In this document: piece by piece, positions 44,866 to 53,694 of the stretch
Numbering within the stretch: the first letter of the stretch is position 1
How the letters are laid out: every line of letters starts with the position of its first letter
Source of the DNA: Aureisphaera galaxeae
GTDB lineage: Bacteria; Bacteroidota; Bacteroidia; Flavobacteriales; Flavobacteriaceae
DNA length: 64,000 nt
Reading direction: 5' to 3'
NCBI RefSeq assembly: GCF_028561275.1
Contig: NZ_JAQQTF010000019.1
Coordinates: 124,001 to 188,000, forward strand
Position numbers and translations under genes: made by a program
Notes under the pieces: model-generated
Told to the model about the DNA's origin: nothing
Seen by the model: the letters and a program-made list of their open reading frames with translations, nothing else
Databases searched by the model: none

Positions 44866-46254
44866 GTGATACCGATGAAAAAAATAATAGTAGTCCTACT
44901 TTTATTTCATGGATTGTACGGGTTTTCCCAAGAACAGGTCTTTGAAAAAGGGAAGGTAATAGACAATGTTCCGGTAAGTGGGACAGATGAAAGCTACGCG
45001 CTGTACTTACCCAAGAATTACGATCCCAATACCTTATCGTCGGCCATATTCATATTCGATCCGAGCGCTCAGGGAAAACAAGGGGTGAGCTTGTTTGTGG
45101 AGGCAGCGGAGCGATACAATCATATATTGATCTGTTCCAATCAGACGCGGAATCACATCAAGAACAACTTCGATATCATCAATCGCTTGTTTAATACGGT
45201 ATTTAGTACCTTCAATATTGATGAGAACCAAGTGTATACGGCCGGGTTTTCAGGCGGTTCGCGATTGGCTTCTACTGTTGCGGTGCTTACCAATAAGATT
45301 GAAGGTGTGATCGCTTGCGGTGCTGGTTTATCACCTACACCGGATCATACACCCAATCCTTCGCATTCATTTTCTTATGTAGGCTTGGTGGGGGCATTGG
45401 ATATGAACTACCATGAAATGTACAATACACAGGTGTTTCTACAGAAGATGAATTTGGAGAATGAGTTGTTTACCAACGATGATCCCCATAAATGGCCAGA
45501 ACCTTCACAATTGGCCAAGGCCATTGGATTTCTAGAATTACAGGCGTATAAAAAGAACCGAAAGCCGAAAAATGATGCACTGATTCAACTTCTATATGAA
45601 GAATGGTATTTGGATGGAAAACGGGCAGAGGGAAACTCCGATTTCCCCAAGGCTGTGGAAGAATATGAGCGACTAAAGCGAAATTTTGGACGCTACTACA
45701 ATCTGGATAGCATTACCCAAAGAATAGCGCGTTTAAAGAAGAGCAAGGAGTACAAAAGACAAGAAAAGCTGAGAGGAACTATTGAAGGGGAAGAGGAACG
45801 CGTTAAAATGGTGTTCTTCGATCGATTCCAACGTGAAATTAGTGCCAAGACCCTGCCCAAGAAGTGGAAGTGGTGGGAAAAGGAAGTTCAGAAGTTGCGT
45901 GAGGATTATTCGGAAGCCTCAGACGCCGCTTTGAAACAATTAGGCGCACGGGTAGAGAATATGTTGTTCGCTGCGGCCATAGAAACCGCTAACAACAAAT
46001 TGATAGAAAAGGATGTTGAAAAAGCGATTTACTGTCATCGCTTATTGGAAATATTTTCGCCAGAAGCGCCCTATCCACAATTTCTCTTGGCGAAGGACTA
46101 TGCTTTGCTCAACGATAAAACCAAAATGTTGGAGCATCTGTATTCAGCCAAGGAAAAAGGACTTTCGGAACGTAAGTACATAGACGGTGAGGATGCGTTC
46201 CAACGTTTTAGGAACGATCGTGAATTCACCGAATTTGTAAATGGTTTGAAATAG
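44866..46254 (+). CDS. Secreted alpha/beta-hydrolase (esterase-like) with helical repeat tail, copy 2
   Basis: A 462-residue duplicate of the preceding gene: signal KKIIVVLLLFHGLYGFSQ (start at 44866 or Met at 44875), DESYALYLPKNYDPNTLSSA, nucleophile motif YTAGFSGGSR retained, and the same TPR-like tail (FPKAVEEYERLKRNFGRYYN, YPQFLLAKDYALLNDKTKML). Both copies keep the Ser nucleophile and full length, so both are probably active. Copy 2 has more GC-rich codons than copy 1. Confidence 0.8.
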   Translation: MIPMKKIIVVLLLFHGLYGFSQEQVFEKGKVIDNVPVSGTDESYALYLPKNYDPNTLSSAIFIFDPSAQGKQGVSLFVEAAERYNHILICSNQTRNHIKNNFDIINRLFNTVFSTFNIDENQVYTAGFSGGSRLASTVAVLTNKIEGVIACGAGLSPTPDHTPNPSHSFSYVGLVGALDMNYHEMYNTQVFLQKMNLENELFTNDDPHKWPEPSQLAKAIGFLELQAYKKNRKPKNDALIQLLYEEWYLDGKRAEGNSDFPKAVEEYERLKRNFGRYYNLDSITQRIARLKKSKEYKRQEKLRGTIEGEEERVKMVFFDRFQREISAKTLPKKWKWWEKEVQKLREDYSEASDAALKQLGARVENMLFAAAIETANNKLIEKDVEKAIYCHRLLEIFSPEAPYPQFLLAKDYALLNDKTKMLEHLYSAKEKGLSERKYIDGEDAFQRFRNDREFTEFVNGLK

Positions 46255-46256
46255 CG

Positions 46257-46652
46257 CTACAAGCTAAGCATCCAGCTTCGTTGCAGTTTGCGGAATTTTT
46301 TCAATTCTGCCCTGAGAATGGGTAGAAAATCCCTTCCGTTACTGTGTGTTCTCTCCAAACGTTCACAGTTTTTGTACAAACGATTGGTTAAACGTGTAAT
46401 GGAAGCCGCATATTTGTGCTTATCTTTGGTATGCGAATGATTTTCGGCCTTCAAGATTTCCGGTGCTAAGGAAACCGATTGTTGTACGATATCACCCGTA
46501 AAATAGATATTCGGATTTTCCGCTCCATTTTGTTGAAGCTGGTTAAGATCGTCCACGTAATAGTGAGAAATTCGTCGGGATAGGGTAAAAATCTCTATAG
46601 CCTTTTGATATAAAGGCGATTGCGGTAGGTGATTTGGAACGCTGGGTAACAT
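46257..46652 (-). CDS. Small helical hypothetical protein
   Basis: A 131-residue soluble protein, predominantly helical, with a start reminiscent of four-helix-bundle proteins (PLYQKAIEIFTLSRRISHYY) and a basic end (ILRAELKKFRKLQRSWMLSL). Eight or so His and many Arg/Lys. No recognised domain. It converges with the second esterase gene (2 bp apart) and is divergent from the Lrp-type gene. Confidence 0.6.
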   Translation of the reverse strand: MLPSVPNHLPQSPLYQKAIEIFTLSRRISHYYVDDLNQLQQNGAENPNIYFTGDIVQQSVSLAPEILKAENHSHTKDKHKYAASITRLTNRLYKNCERLERTHSNGRDFLPILRAELKKFRKLQRSWMLSL

Positions 46653-46782
46653 AATAAATAAAGTCTTCTTCTAGCAATTGTATCAAATTTAGTAACAAAT
46701 AAGGACATAAATCTTTAAGTTTTAAAGAAGAATTGTTCTTTTGGTTTAAAAATGTGTTAATTTGCGTTAAAATATTTCAAAA

Positions 46783-47223
46783 ATGAAGATTGACTCCCTC
46801 AACTGGCAAATCCTTAGTTGTTTACAACAAAATGCTAGACAATCCAATGCCGAAATTGGACGTAAAGTAGGCATTAGTTCCCCAGCTGTAGCAGAGCGAA
46901 TTCGTAAGATGGAAGATGCGGGTTTAATACAAGGATATTATGCCGATGTTTCTCCTTTTGAAAGCGGTTATCAACTAAAAGCCATCGTTACGTTAAGAGC
47001 ATTTATGGGAAAACTAAAACCCTTTTTAGCGAAGGTGAAGACCTACGATGAGGTTATTAACTGTTATCGAGTCACTGGGAACGAAAATATTGTGATGGAA
47101 GTGATCTTGAAAAACCAAAAACACTTGGAAATATTCATCGATCAATTAATCACCTATGGTGAATGTAAAACGCAAATTGTCCTCTCACAGATTGTTTCCA
47201 AAAACGAGGTGAAGTCCGTTTAG
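46783..47223 (+). CDS. Lrp/AsnC-family transcriptional regulator
   Basis: A 146-residue regulator: HTH LNWQILSCLQQNARQSNAEI, GRKVGISSPAVAERIRKME, then an AsnC ligand domain (FESGYQLKAIVTLRAF, CYRVTGNENIVMEVIL). Such proteins sense amino acids as octamers. Its stop overlaps the DJ-1 gene by 4 bp in convergent orientation. The nearby alanine symporter could be a target, but this is not shown by sequence. Confidence 0.92.
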   Translation: MKIDSLNWQILSCLQQNARQSNAEIGRKVGISSPAVAERIRKMEDAGLIQGYYADVSPFESGYQLKAIVTLRAFMGKLKPFLAKVKTYDEVINCYRVTGNENIVMEVILKNQKHLEIFIDQLITYGECKTQIVLSQIVSKNEVKSV

Positions 47224-47975
47224 TCTTCTGCTATCACCAAGTGAGGGACATCGTCCAAGTTCCAATCGATCACCAGTCCTCCTGCCAACGACTGTGTTAT
47301 TTCCTTTCCGTATAGGTATTCACATAGATATAAGGCGGCTTCAAAACTTTTAGCCCCTCCGGCTGAGGTGATGTACTTTCCGTCATGTACAAACAAAACA
47401 TCTTTCCTCACGTCCAAATCGGGAAACATTTCACGCATGGCATCGATATCGCTAGGAAAGGTGGTAGAAACGGATCCGTCTAGTAATCCCGCTTTGGCCA
47501 ATACAAAGGCTCCATCGCAATGAGACGTGACGAACTGGGCCTCTTTGTCCACTTTTTGAACAAAGGCGATCATCTCCTCATTTTCCAAATCGGTGTCTAA
47601 ATGATGTTCGGCACTGGGAACCACCAAAATGTCAATCTTGGGAAGACTATCGGTTTTGTAATTGAAATCGGGTAGAATTCGCATACCTTCGAAAGTAACG
47701 ATGGGATCATCGGTATCGGCAACAGTAAACACATTCATAGGTTTGATGTTCTTTCTAAAAATGGTATGTTGAAAGATATCGAAAGGAGCCGTAAGCTCTG
47801 TATTGTAAACCCCTTCCATAATAAGGAACCCAACATTATATCGGTTGGGTTCCAATACAGGAAATGTTTTCTCTTTCTTTTCAGGAGTTGAGGTAATGGG
47901 TTCTTTTTCGGTGGTATGTTGGCAGGCCGCAAGACTCAATACGAGCCAAAGCAATAGGATGTTTTTCATATTCAA
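47220..47975 (-). CDS. DJ-1/PfpI-family lipoprotein
   Basis: A 251-residue lipoprotein (MNMKNILLLWLVLSLAAC) with a class I glutamine-amidotransferase-like domain of the DJ-1/PfpI type: NVGFLIMEGVYNTELTAPFD and nucleophile elbow VTSHCDGAFVLAKAGLLDG (Cys in SHCDG). Similar domains occur in AraC-type regulators and isonitrile hydratases; here no HTH follows. Exported location is unusual for DJ-1 proteins. The start overlaps the MFS stop by 4 bp, so the two are co-expressed. Confidence 0.85.
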   Translation of the reverse strand: MNMKNILLLWLVLSLAACQHTTEKEPITSTPEKKEKTFPVLEPNRYNVGFLIMEGVYNTELTAPFDIFQHTIFRKNIKPMNVFTVADTDDPIVTFEGMRILPDFNYKTDSLPKIDILVVPSAEHHLDTDLENEEMIAFVQKVDKEAQFVTSHCDGAFVLAKAGLLDGSVSTTFPSDIDAMREMFPDLDVRKDVLFVHDGKYITSAGGAKSFEAALYLCEYLYGKEITQSLAGGLVIDWNLDDVPHLVIAED

Positions 47976-49180
47976 ATGTACCTATTTCGAACCAATTTAT
48001 GCAACCAAAGACTCATGCCTCCCACCATGAGCAAGGCTACAAACATAATATACCAGGTCATATCATAACCAAACTCATTGGCTAGGTTCATTCCCCCATT
48101 ATGTCCAAATATGTGAGAAAGTGAAAAACTCATGCTAAACAATGCCATATAAGTGCCTTTTCGACCTTTGGGAGACATTTCCAAAGCTAGGGAATTCGCA
48201 AAAGGCGAACCAATCATCTCTCCAATAGTCATGAGGATCATTCCTATGACCAAAACTCCTACCCAGGAACTCATATTCAGTACCACAAAGCTTAGCGCTA
48301 AGAAAATCATACTCCAAAATATAGCCATGGTTTTTGAAATTTTGATTTTCTCCAGCCATCCCACCAAAGGCATTTCCAAGAATACGATGATAGCTCCATT
48401 CAAGAAAAGGATAAGGCCTATGATATCTTCAGATAAGAAGTGAATATTCTTATAATACAATGGAACCACAGAAAAATACTGAACAAACATGATTCCGCTA
48501 AAGATCATAATTGCTATAAGGAGCATGTATACCCCATTCTTATAAGGCGATATGCCCTGTTTGTCATTGCCCTCCGCCAACTTTTCTTTTGCGGTTTTAG
48601 GCTTCAATAACATAAATAACATAGCCGCTGCGACAATACAAGAAATTCCATCTATCCAGAATAAGGACGAATAATTTATCCGAGCGATTATAAGTCCTCC
48701 AATCATTGGTCCTATAGAAAACCCTAGGTTTATGGCCAAGCGTATAAGCGCAATACTTCGGGTGATATTTTCAGGTTTGCTATATGCATCGCAAGCTACA
48801 AAGACAGCAGGACGATAGGCATCGGCAACAAAAATCAGAATGAAAACTCCAATACATAGTTCCGCAAGAGTATCCATATATTGGAGACCGATGAAACCTA
48901 ATCCACCCAAAAATAGACTTAGGATAATGACTTTGTAAAAACCTATTTTATCTGTTAGTTTGCCTCCGACGAGGGTACCAAAGAATGATCCCAAACCGAA
49001 ACTGCTCATAATCCAACCTATTTGCGGTAGGGAGAAACACTTATCATTTTCTAAATAGAGGGATAAGAAGGGAATTACCATAGCCCCTGCTCGATTTACG
49101 AAAGTCACCAGAGAGAGCAACCAAATTTCTTTGGAGAGTCCTCTAAAGTTGTTTAGGTAATGTGTAAATAGTGTTTTCAT
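47972..49180 (-). CDS. MFS transporter
   Basis: A 402-residue, twelve-helix major facilitator protein: GLGSFFGTLVGGKLTDKIGF is the loop 2-3 signature, ADAYRPAVFVACDAYSKPEN the central helix-4/5 region, and SPKGRKGTYMALFSMSFSLS the repeated motif in the second half. Likely a drug or metabolite efflux carrier; substrate unknown. It is transcribed ahead of the DJ-1 lipoprotein. Confidence 0.88.
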   Translation of the reverse strand: MKTLFTHYLNNFRGLSKEIWLLSLVTFVNRAGAMVIPFLSLYLENDKCFSLPQIGWIMSSFGLGSFFGTLVGGKLTDKIGFYKVIILSLFLGGLGFIGLQYMDTLAELCIGVFILIFVADAYRPAVFVACDAYSKPENITRSIALIRLAINLGFSIGPMIGGLIIARINYSSLFWIDGISCIVAAAMLFMLLKPKTAKEKLAEGNDKQGISPYKNGVYMLLIAIMIFSGIMFVQYFSVVPLYYKNIHFLSEDIIGLILFLNGAIIVFLEMPLVGWLEKIKISKTMAIFWSMIFLALSFVVLNMSSWVGVLVIGMILMTIGEMIGSPFANSLALEMSPKGRKGTYMALFSMSFSLSHIFGHNGGMNLANEFGYDMTWYIMFVALLMVGGMSLWLHKLVRNRYI

Positions 49181-49203
49181 TTTGGTTAGGTGTATATAAA
49201 AAT

Positions 49204-49235
49204 AAAACGTCCGGTAGGCTTACCGGACGTTTTTA
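49204..49235. terminator. Bidirectional-type hairpin terminator
   Basis: Perfect stem AAAACGTCCGGTA / TACCGGACGTTTT with GGCT loop. The stem is flanked by A and T runs. It lies 24 bp upstream of the minus-strand MFS gene and does not follow a plus-strand gene. It may end an antisense or leader transcript, or act as an MFS leader attenuator. Confidence 0.6.
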
Positions 49236-49267
49236 TATTGAATGTGTTTATAGTGCTATTGTCAATA

Positions 49268-49333
49268 CGTACATATCCGGTCTCGGCGGTGAGTCACCGA
49301 GGTCTTTTGGATTTGGATATATGTACGGTTTAG
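49268..49333. other. Nested palindromic element in MFS upstream region
   Basis: CGTACATATCC (from 49268) pairs with GGATATATGTACG (ending about 49327) with a two-base bulge. Inside lies GCGGTGAGTCACCG, a near-perfect 13-base inner palindrome flanked by CTCGG/CCGAG. Could be an operator, a small structured RNA, or a small mobile palindrome. No protein gene fits here. Confidence 0.45.
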
Positions 49334-49409
49334 CATGATTTGCTTCTTTGAACGATCAAATGTAGCAAATTTTTTAATTGAATTATCTTTACGATTAGAA
49401 ATTATCCAT

Positions 49410-50021
49410 ATGAAACGAATTGTTTGTATTCTTTTGGCTGTCTTTTCCATGTCCTTGGTCTTGGCACAGTCTGATTCAGAAATCATAAAAGGGATTGAGG
49501 CCTACCAAGAAGAGGAAAATGAGAAATTTGGCGATCCAGAAACGACCATCCTGGAGCCCAAAGACCTCAAAGAGTTCAAGGAATTGGATTTTTACCCCAT
49601 CAATTTGGCATTTCGTATAGAGGCACAGTTTGTGAGAACCCCAGATGAAAAGCCGTTTCTCATGCCTACTACTACCGATCGCCTTCCCGAATATGTGAAA
49701 TATGGCGAACTTCACTTTTCACTCCAGGGAAAGGACTTAAAGCTGAATCTTTATCAGAGTACCGATCATGAGACCTCCGAAGGGTATGAGGACTATCTGT
49801 TCTTGCCTTTTACAGATCTTACTAGTGGTGATGGATCTTACGGAGGAGGCCGCTTTTTAGACGCTCGTATTCCCGAGGGCGATAGGATGATTATCGATTT
49901 CAATAAGGCCTATAATCCGTATTGTGCCTATAGCAAGAACTACTCTTGTCCCATACCGCCACGAGAAAATGATCTATTGGTGCGTATTGAGGCTGGAGTC
50001 AAGGATTTTGGCGATCATTAA
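49410..50021 (+). CDS. DUF1684 secreted protein
   Basis: A 203-residue secreted protein: signal MKRIVCILLAVFSMSLVLAQ (ATG at 49410 chosen over one 75 bp upstream because it gives a clean signal). The DUF1684 core includes FMPTTTDRLPEYVKYGELHF-type block, LPFTDLTSGDGSYGGGRFLD, IIDFNKAYNPYCAYSKNYSC and PIPPRENDLLVRIEAG. The family is widespread and uncharacterised; the conserved Tyr/Cys block resembles a binding or catalytic site. Its stop overlaps fluC by 4 bp, convergent. Confidence 0.88.
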   Translation: MKRIVCILLAVFSMSLVLAQSDSEIIKGIEAYQEEENEKFGDPETTILEPKDLKEFKELDFYPINLAFRIEAQFVRTPDEKPFLMPTTTDRLPEYVKYGELHFSLQGKDLKLNLYQSTDHETSEGYEDYLFLPFTDLTSGDGSYGGGRFLDARIPEGDRMIIDFNKAYNPYCAYSKNYSCPIPPRENDLLVRIEAGVKDFGDH

Positions 50022-50389
50022 AATAAACGCACCAGCCACATCCCAATAAACACGGCCGCAAACCCTAGGATAAAACTTCCAAGCGTATACAATGCGAAAT
50101 TGAAAAGGTCTCCACTCTTCAGGAAGACATGGTTTTCATAGGCAAAGGTGGAAAAGGTGGTGAATCCACCACAAAAGCCAGTTGCCAATAGTAGCGTTGT
50201 ATTTTCAGAAAGGTATTCATTCTTAGCTGCCATGCCCAAAATGATTCCTATGAGCAGACTTCCCAAGACATTGGCGGCAAAAGTACCGTATGGAATTCCG
50301 GTAACAGAGCTATTCAGGTATTTGCCCAATCCATACCGTAGGGTACTGCCCACACCGCCTCCTAGGAATACCAATAAAAGCTGTTTCAT
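50018..50389 (-). CDS. crcB: Fluoride exporter FluC/CrcB
   Basis: A 123-residue, four-helix fluoride channel that works as an antiparallel dimer. Motifs: GGGVGSTLRYGLGKYLNSS, PYGTFAANVLGSLLIG and GFCGGFTTFSTFAYE (pore Phe box). A single full-length gene implies a homodimer. It lies 7 bp after the SRPBCC-GyrI gene, so it has no own promoter and no fluoride riboswitch is seen nearby. Confidence 0.95.
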   Translation of the reverse strand: MKQLLLVFLGGGVGSTLRYGLGKYLNSSVTGIPYGTFAANVLGSLLIGIILGMAAKNEYLSENTTLLLATGFCGGFTTFSTFAYENHVFLKSGDLFNFALYTLGSFILGFAAVFIGMWLVRLF

Positions 50390-50396
50390 CCGTTAT

Positions 50397-51461
50397 TTAT
50401 TGTGGCATAATAATATCGTGATTGCTTCTTAAATCCTTGAATACGGGGATGTACACTTCGGTAATCCAATCGGCAGGGTTGGGGAATTCACCCGGATCGT
50501 TAGCATATACTTCGAACATCTTTTTGGCCGGATCCATAATGAGACTTTTTTCCGCTATATAAGTCTGTGCTTTCTCATAAGTTTCGGGTAAGTTTTCATA
50601 ATTGCCCGTTAATACGGTTTTTACCGCAGAAGTAGGTTCCATATAACCGCAGAGAACTTCGCTACCGGAAGGGGTAATGATTCTTTCTTTTACAGGAATG
50701 GCCGAGGAAAAGATAAAGTTGCCCGTATTCTGATCCGTCTCATGATAAATGGTGAATGGCATTCCTGCCTGTTGAATATTATTCTGGCTCATGAAATTTA
50801 CGATCTGTCCCAGCATGCTTCCCATTTTAGATCCTAAGTCCTCTGCACGTGAGGAAGTGGTAACGTACATATAATAACCTCCACCGTGTTCGGCTATACC
50901 CGTTACGTCAATGGAGTATTTTTTCATGTCTTCCTCTATGGCAGAGGCAATACCCATAAGGCCGTTCACATGCATTTTTTTCATGTCCCCGTCGAAATCC
51001 ATTCCACTAAAAGCGTAGTATACCTTATCCATAAAGGTATGTTCCCCTTTCATGCCCCAAGTTACTTTTGTAGCTCCATCGATTTCTTCAAAATTCCAAT
51101 ATACTTTTGGGTTTCTTTCTCCCCCAGGGGTAAGAAGTGTGAGGTCTTGCAATATCTCTTTATTGGGTGTTATGTTCGTGGTTTTTAAGCTGCCATCCAT
51201 TTCCCCATCCCAAGAATAATTGGCCCCTTCTCCTTTAGTAACTTCGCCATATGAAAAGGTCATGGTGGTATCTTCTTTTTTCCAAGGCCCCCATTCCTCC
51301 CAAGTGGTCAGGTCGTTCACTTTATCGAACACGATCGCAGTTGGGGCATTGATGGTTTTAGATTCGCTAATGTCGTAGGTTCCGTCTTGGGTTCCGAAGT
51401 ACACGGCACCGCCAATGAGGACAATAAGCAGTAGATAGAATAGGTATTTTAAGAGTTTCAT
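50397..51461 (-). CDS. SRPBCC - GyrI-like effector-binding protein
   Basis: A 354-residue protein with an N-terminal membrane anchor (LLKYLFYLLLIVLIGGAVYF). Residues about 30-170 are a SRPBCC/polyketide-cyclase hydrophobic-pocket domain (SKTINAPTAIVFDKVNDLTT, WEEWGPW). Residues about 190-350 are a GyrI-like effector-binding domain (AGMPFTIYHETDQNTGNFIF, VLTGNYENLPETYEKAQTYI, EVYANDPGEFPNPADWITEV). Two ligand pockets on a membrane anchor suggest binding of small hydrophobic compounds. Ligand unknown. It leads the operon with crcB. Confidence 0.87.
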   Translation of the reverse strand: MKLLKYLFYLLLIVLIGGAVYFGTQDGTYDISESKTINAPTAIVFDKVNDLTTWEEWGPWKKEDTTMTFSYGEVTKGEGANYSWDGEMDGSLKTTNITPNKEILQDLTLLTPGGERNPKVYWNFEEIDGATKVTWGMKGEHTFMDKVYYAFSGMDFDGDMKKMHVNGLMGIASAIEEDMKKYSIDVTGIAEHGGGYYMYVTTSSRAEDLGSKMGSMLGQIVNFMSQNNIQQAGMPFTIYHETDQNTGNFIFSSAIPVKERIITPSGSEVLCGYMEPTSAVKTVLTGNYENLPETYEKAQTYIAEKSLIMDPAKKMFEVYANDPGEFPNPADWITEVYIPVFKDLRSNHDIIMPQ

Positions 51462-51579
51462 GGTTGCGTTGTTTTAGCGTTGCGCTAAGATAAATAATTT
51501 TAGCAAGCCCTTCTTTTTCAATGGTGAATGCCCACAGCCATTATTTTGTTACTTTTGTGGAAAATCAATTAAGACAACC

Positions 51580-53622
51580 ATGAGACATAACATTTTATTC
51601 GCTGCGGTTATGGGGAGCATGCTTTTGTTTTCCTGTGCAGACGAGAAAAAAGAAACAGCCCAAGAACAAGGGAAGGTGGAAACCACCAAAGATTCCAATT
51701 TTGAATATGTGGTGGATCAATTTGCAGATCTAAAAATCCTACGCTATCAGATTCCTGGTTTCGAGGATTTAACGCTGAAGGAGCAGAAGTTGGTATACTA
51801 TCTTACCCAAGCTGGCTTAGCGGGAAGGGATATTATGTGGGATCAAAACTACCGTCACAATCTCAAGATTCGTAAGGCATTGGAGAACATCTACACTTCC
51901 TACGATGGCGACAAAGCTTCTGAAGATTGGAAAAACTTCGAAGTATACCTGAAAAGAGTTTGGTTCTCCAATGGAATTCACCATCATTATAGCAATGCTA
52001 AGATCAAGCCCGATTTCAGCAAGGATTATTTCAATCAATTGCTAAAGGTAACGAACACCTCTTTGGTACCGGACGCGGTTGAGGTAATGTTTAACGATGC
52101 CGATGCCAAAAAGGTGAACCTTAGTAAAGACGCCGATATCGTATTGGAAAGTGCTATCAACTTCTATGGTCCCGATGTAACTACAGAAGATGTAGAGAAC
52201 TACTACGGCGCTATCGAAGTAGATCCTGCGAAACCTATCGAAAAAGGATTGAACACCCGATTGGTAAAGGAGAATGGTCAATTGGTGGAAAAGGTATACA
52301 AAAGTGGAGGATTGTACGGTTCTGCGATCGATAAGATTGTAGAGTGGTTAGAAAAAGCCCAAGGCGTAGCCGAAAGTGAAGCACAAGCGAAAGCTTTAGG
52401 ATTGTTAATCGAGTACTACAAAACGGGTGATCTAAACACTTGGGATGAGTATTGTATTGCGTGGGTAGAGTCTACCGAAGGTAATATCGATTGGATCAAC
52501 GGATTTATAGAAGTGTACAACGACCCTAAGGGATACAAAGGATCTTACGAGACGATTGTAGAGATCAAGGATTTCGATATGTCCAAGAAAATGGCAGTGC
52601 TTTCTAAGGAAGCCCAGTGGTTTGAGGACAATTCTCCGTTGATGCCAGAACATAAAAAGAAAGAAGTAAAGGGAGTTTCCTATAAGACGGTAATCGTAGC
52701 AGGTGAAGCCGGAGATGCATCTCCAAGTACACCTATTGGAGTTAACCTTCCTAACAATAACTGGATTCGTCAGGCACACGGAAGTAAGTCTGTTTCTTTG
52801 GGGAACATTATCCACTCGTACAACAATGCCGGTGGAAGTGGGAGACTTCAGGAGTTTGCGCATGATGAGGAAGAAGTTCGTCTTGAGAAAAAATATGGAC
52901 AGTTGGCCGATAAGTTGCACACGGCACTTCACGAGGTGATTGGGCACGCTTCCGGTCAGATCAATGAAGGGGTGGGAACACCCAAGGAAACGTTGAAGAG
53001 CTATAAATCTACGATCGAAGAAGGTCGTGCCGATCTTTTCGGATTGTACTACTTAATGGACCCGAAACTTCAAGAACTGAATCTTGTTGAAAACTGGGAA
53101 GAAACTGGAAAAGCAGCGTACGATGGCTATATTAGAAACGGAATGATTAGCCAGTTGGTTCGTTTGGAATTGGGTGATGATGTTGAGGAAGCACACATGC
53201 GTAACCGTCAGTGGGTAAGTGCTTGGGTTATTGAAAAAGGAGCCGCCGAAAATGTGGTTGAAAAGATAACCCGAGATGGTAAAACCTATTACAATATCAA
53301 TGACTACGGAAAGCTAAGAGACCTATTTGGTGAGTTGTTGAAAGAAACCCAGAGAATCACTTCTGAAGGAGACTACGAAGCTGGAAAGGCCTTGGTAGAG
53401 GACTACGGGGTAAAGGTGGACCAAGAATTGCACAAAGAGGTATTGGAGCGTAACAGTCAATTTAAATCTGCTCCTTACAGTGGATTCGTAAACCCTGTCA
53501 TTGTTCCTACAACAGATGATGCAGGTGAGATCACTGGATTTACCATTGAGCAGCCCGAAAGTTTTGAAGGACAGATGCTTCAATACAGCAAGGATTACAA
53601 TTACCTTCCAGAAGAGAACTAA
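51580..53622 (+). CDS. Dipeptidyl-peptidase III family (M49) zinc metallopeptidase, lipoprotein
   Basis: A 680-residue lipoprotein (MRHNILFAAVMGSMLLFSC). The M49 zinc site is HEVIGH (residues 451-456, in ALHEVIGHASGQINEG) with the third ligand in EEGRAD (480-485). DPP III removes dipeptides from peptide N termini. Automatic annotation sometimes calls this family dihydrofolate reductase; no such fold is present. Lipid anchoring suggests peptide digestion in the envelope. Single-gene unit with a strong terminator. Confidence 0.92.
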   Translation: MRHNILFAAVMGSMLLFSCADEKKETAQEQGKVETTKDSNFEYVVDQFADLKILRYQIPGFEDLTLKEQKLVYYLTQAGLAGRDIMWDQNYRHNLKIRKALENIYTSYDGDKASEDWKNFEVYLKRVWFSNGIHHHYSNAKIKPDFSKDYFNQLLKVTNTSLVPDAVEVMFNDADAKKVNLSKDADIVLESAINFYGPDVTTEDVENYYGAIEVDPAKPIEKGLNTRLVKENGQLVEKVYKSGGLYGSAIDKIVEWLEKAQGVAESEAQAKALGLLIEYYKTGDLNTWDEYCIAWVESTEGNIDWINGFIEVYNDPKGYKGSYETIVEIKDFDMSKKMAVLSKEAQWFEDNSPLMPEHKKKEVKGVSYKTVIVAGEAGDASPSTPIGVNLPNNNWIRQAHGSKSVSLGNIIHSYNNAGGSGRLQEFAHDEEEVRLEKKYGQLADKLHTALHEVIGHASGQINEGVGTPKETLKSYKSTIEEGRADLFGLYYLMDPKLQELNLVENWEETGKAAYDGYIRNGMISQLVRLELGDDVEEAHMRNRQWVSAWVIEKGAAENVVEKITRDGKTYYNINDYGKLRDLFGELLKETQRITSEGDYEAGKALVEDYGVKVDQELHKEVLERNSQFKSAPYSGFVNPVIVPTTDDAGEITGFTIEQPESFEGQMLQYSKDYNYLPEEN

Positions 53623-53640
53623 GAAATTTCTTTAGGATAT

Positions 53641-53676
53641 AAAAAAAACCTCCTTGTGTAAGCAAGGAGGTTTTTT
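53641..53676 (+). terminator. Terminator after M49 peptidase gene
   Basis: AAAAAACCTCCTTG, loop TGTAAG, CAAGGAGGTTTTTT: 14-bp perfect stem with T6. Symmetric, so it may also serve the convergent HTH gene. Confidence 0.92.
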
Positions 53677-53694
53677 ATTGGTGGACTTCTTGAA

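Noticed and set aside
49262-49486. Minus-strand 74-residue frame
   Set aside because: It overlaps the start of the DUF1684 gene and the palindromic element, and its composition is not protein-like.
50018-50389. Fluoride riboswitch in front of crcB
   Set aside because: Only 7 bp separate crcB from the preceding gene; no leader is available.
51580-53622. Dihydrofolate reductase annotation sometimes given to this family
   Set aside because: The HEVIGH and EEGRAD zinc motifs define an M49 peptidase; no DHFR fold motif is present.
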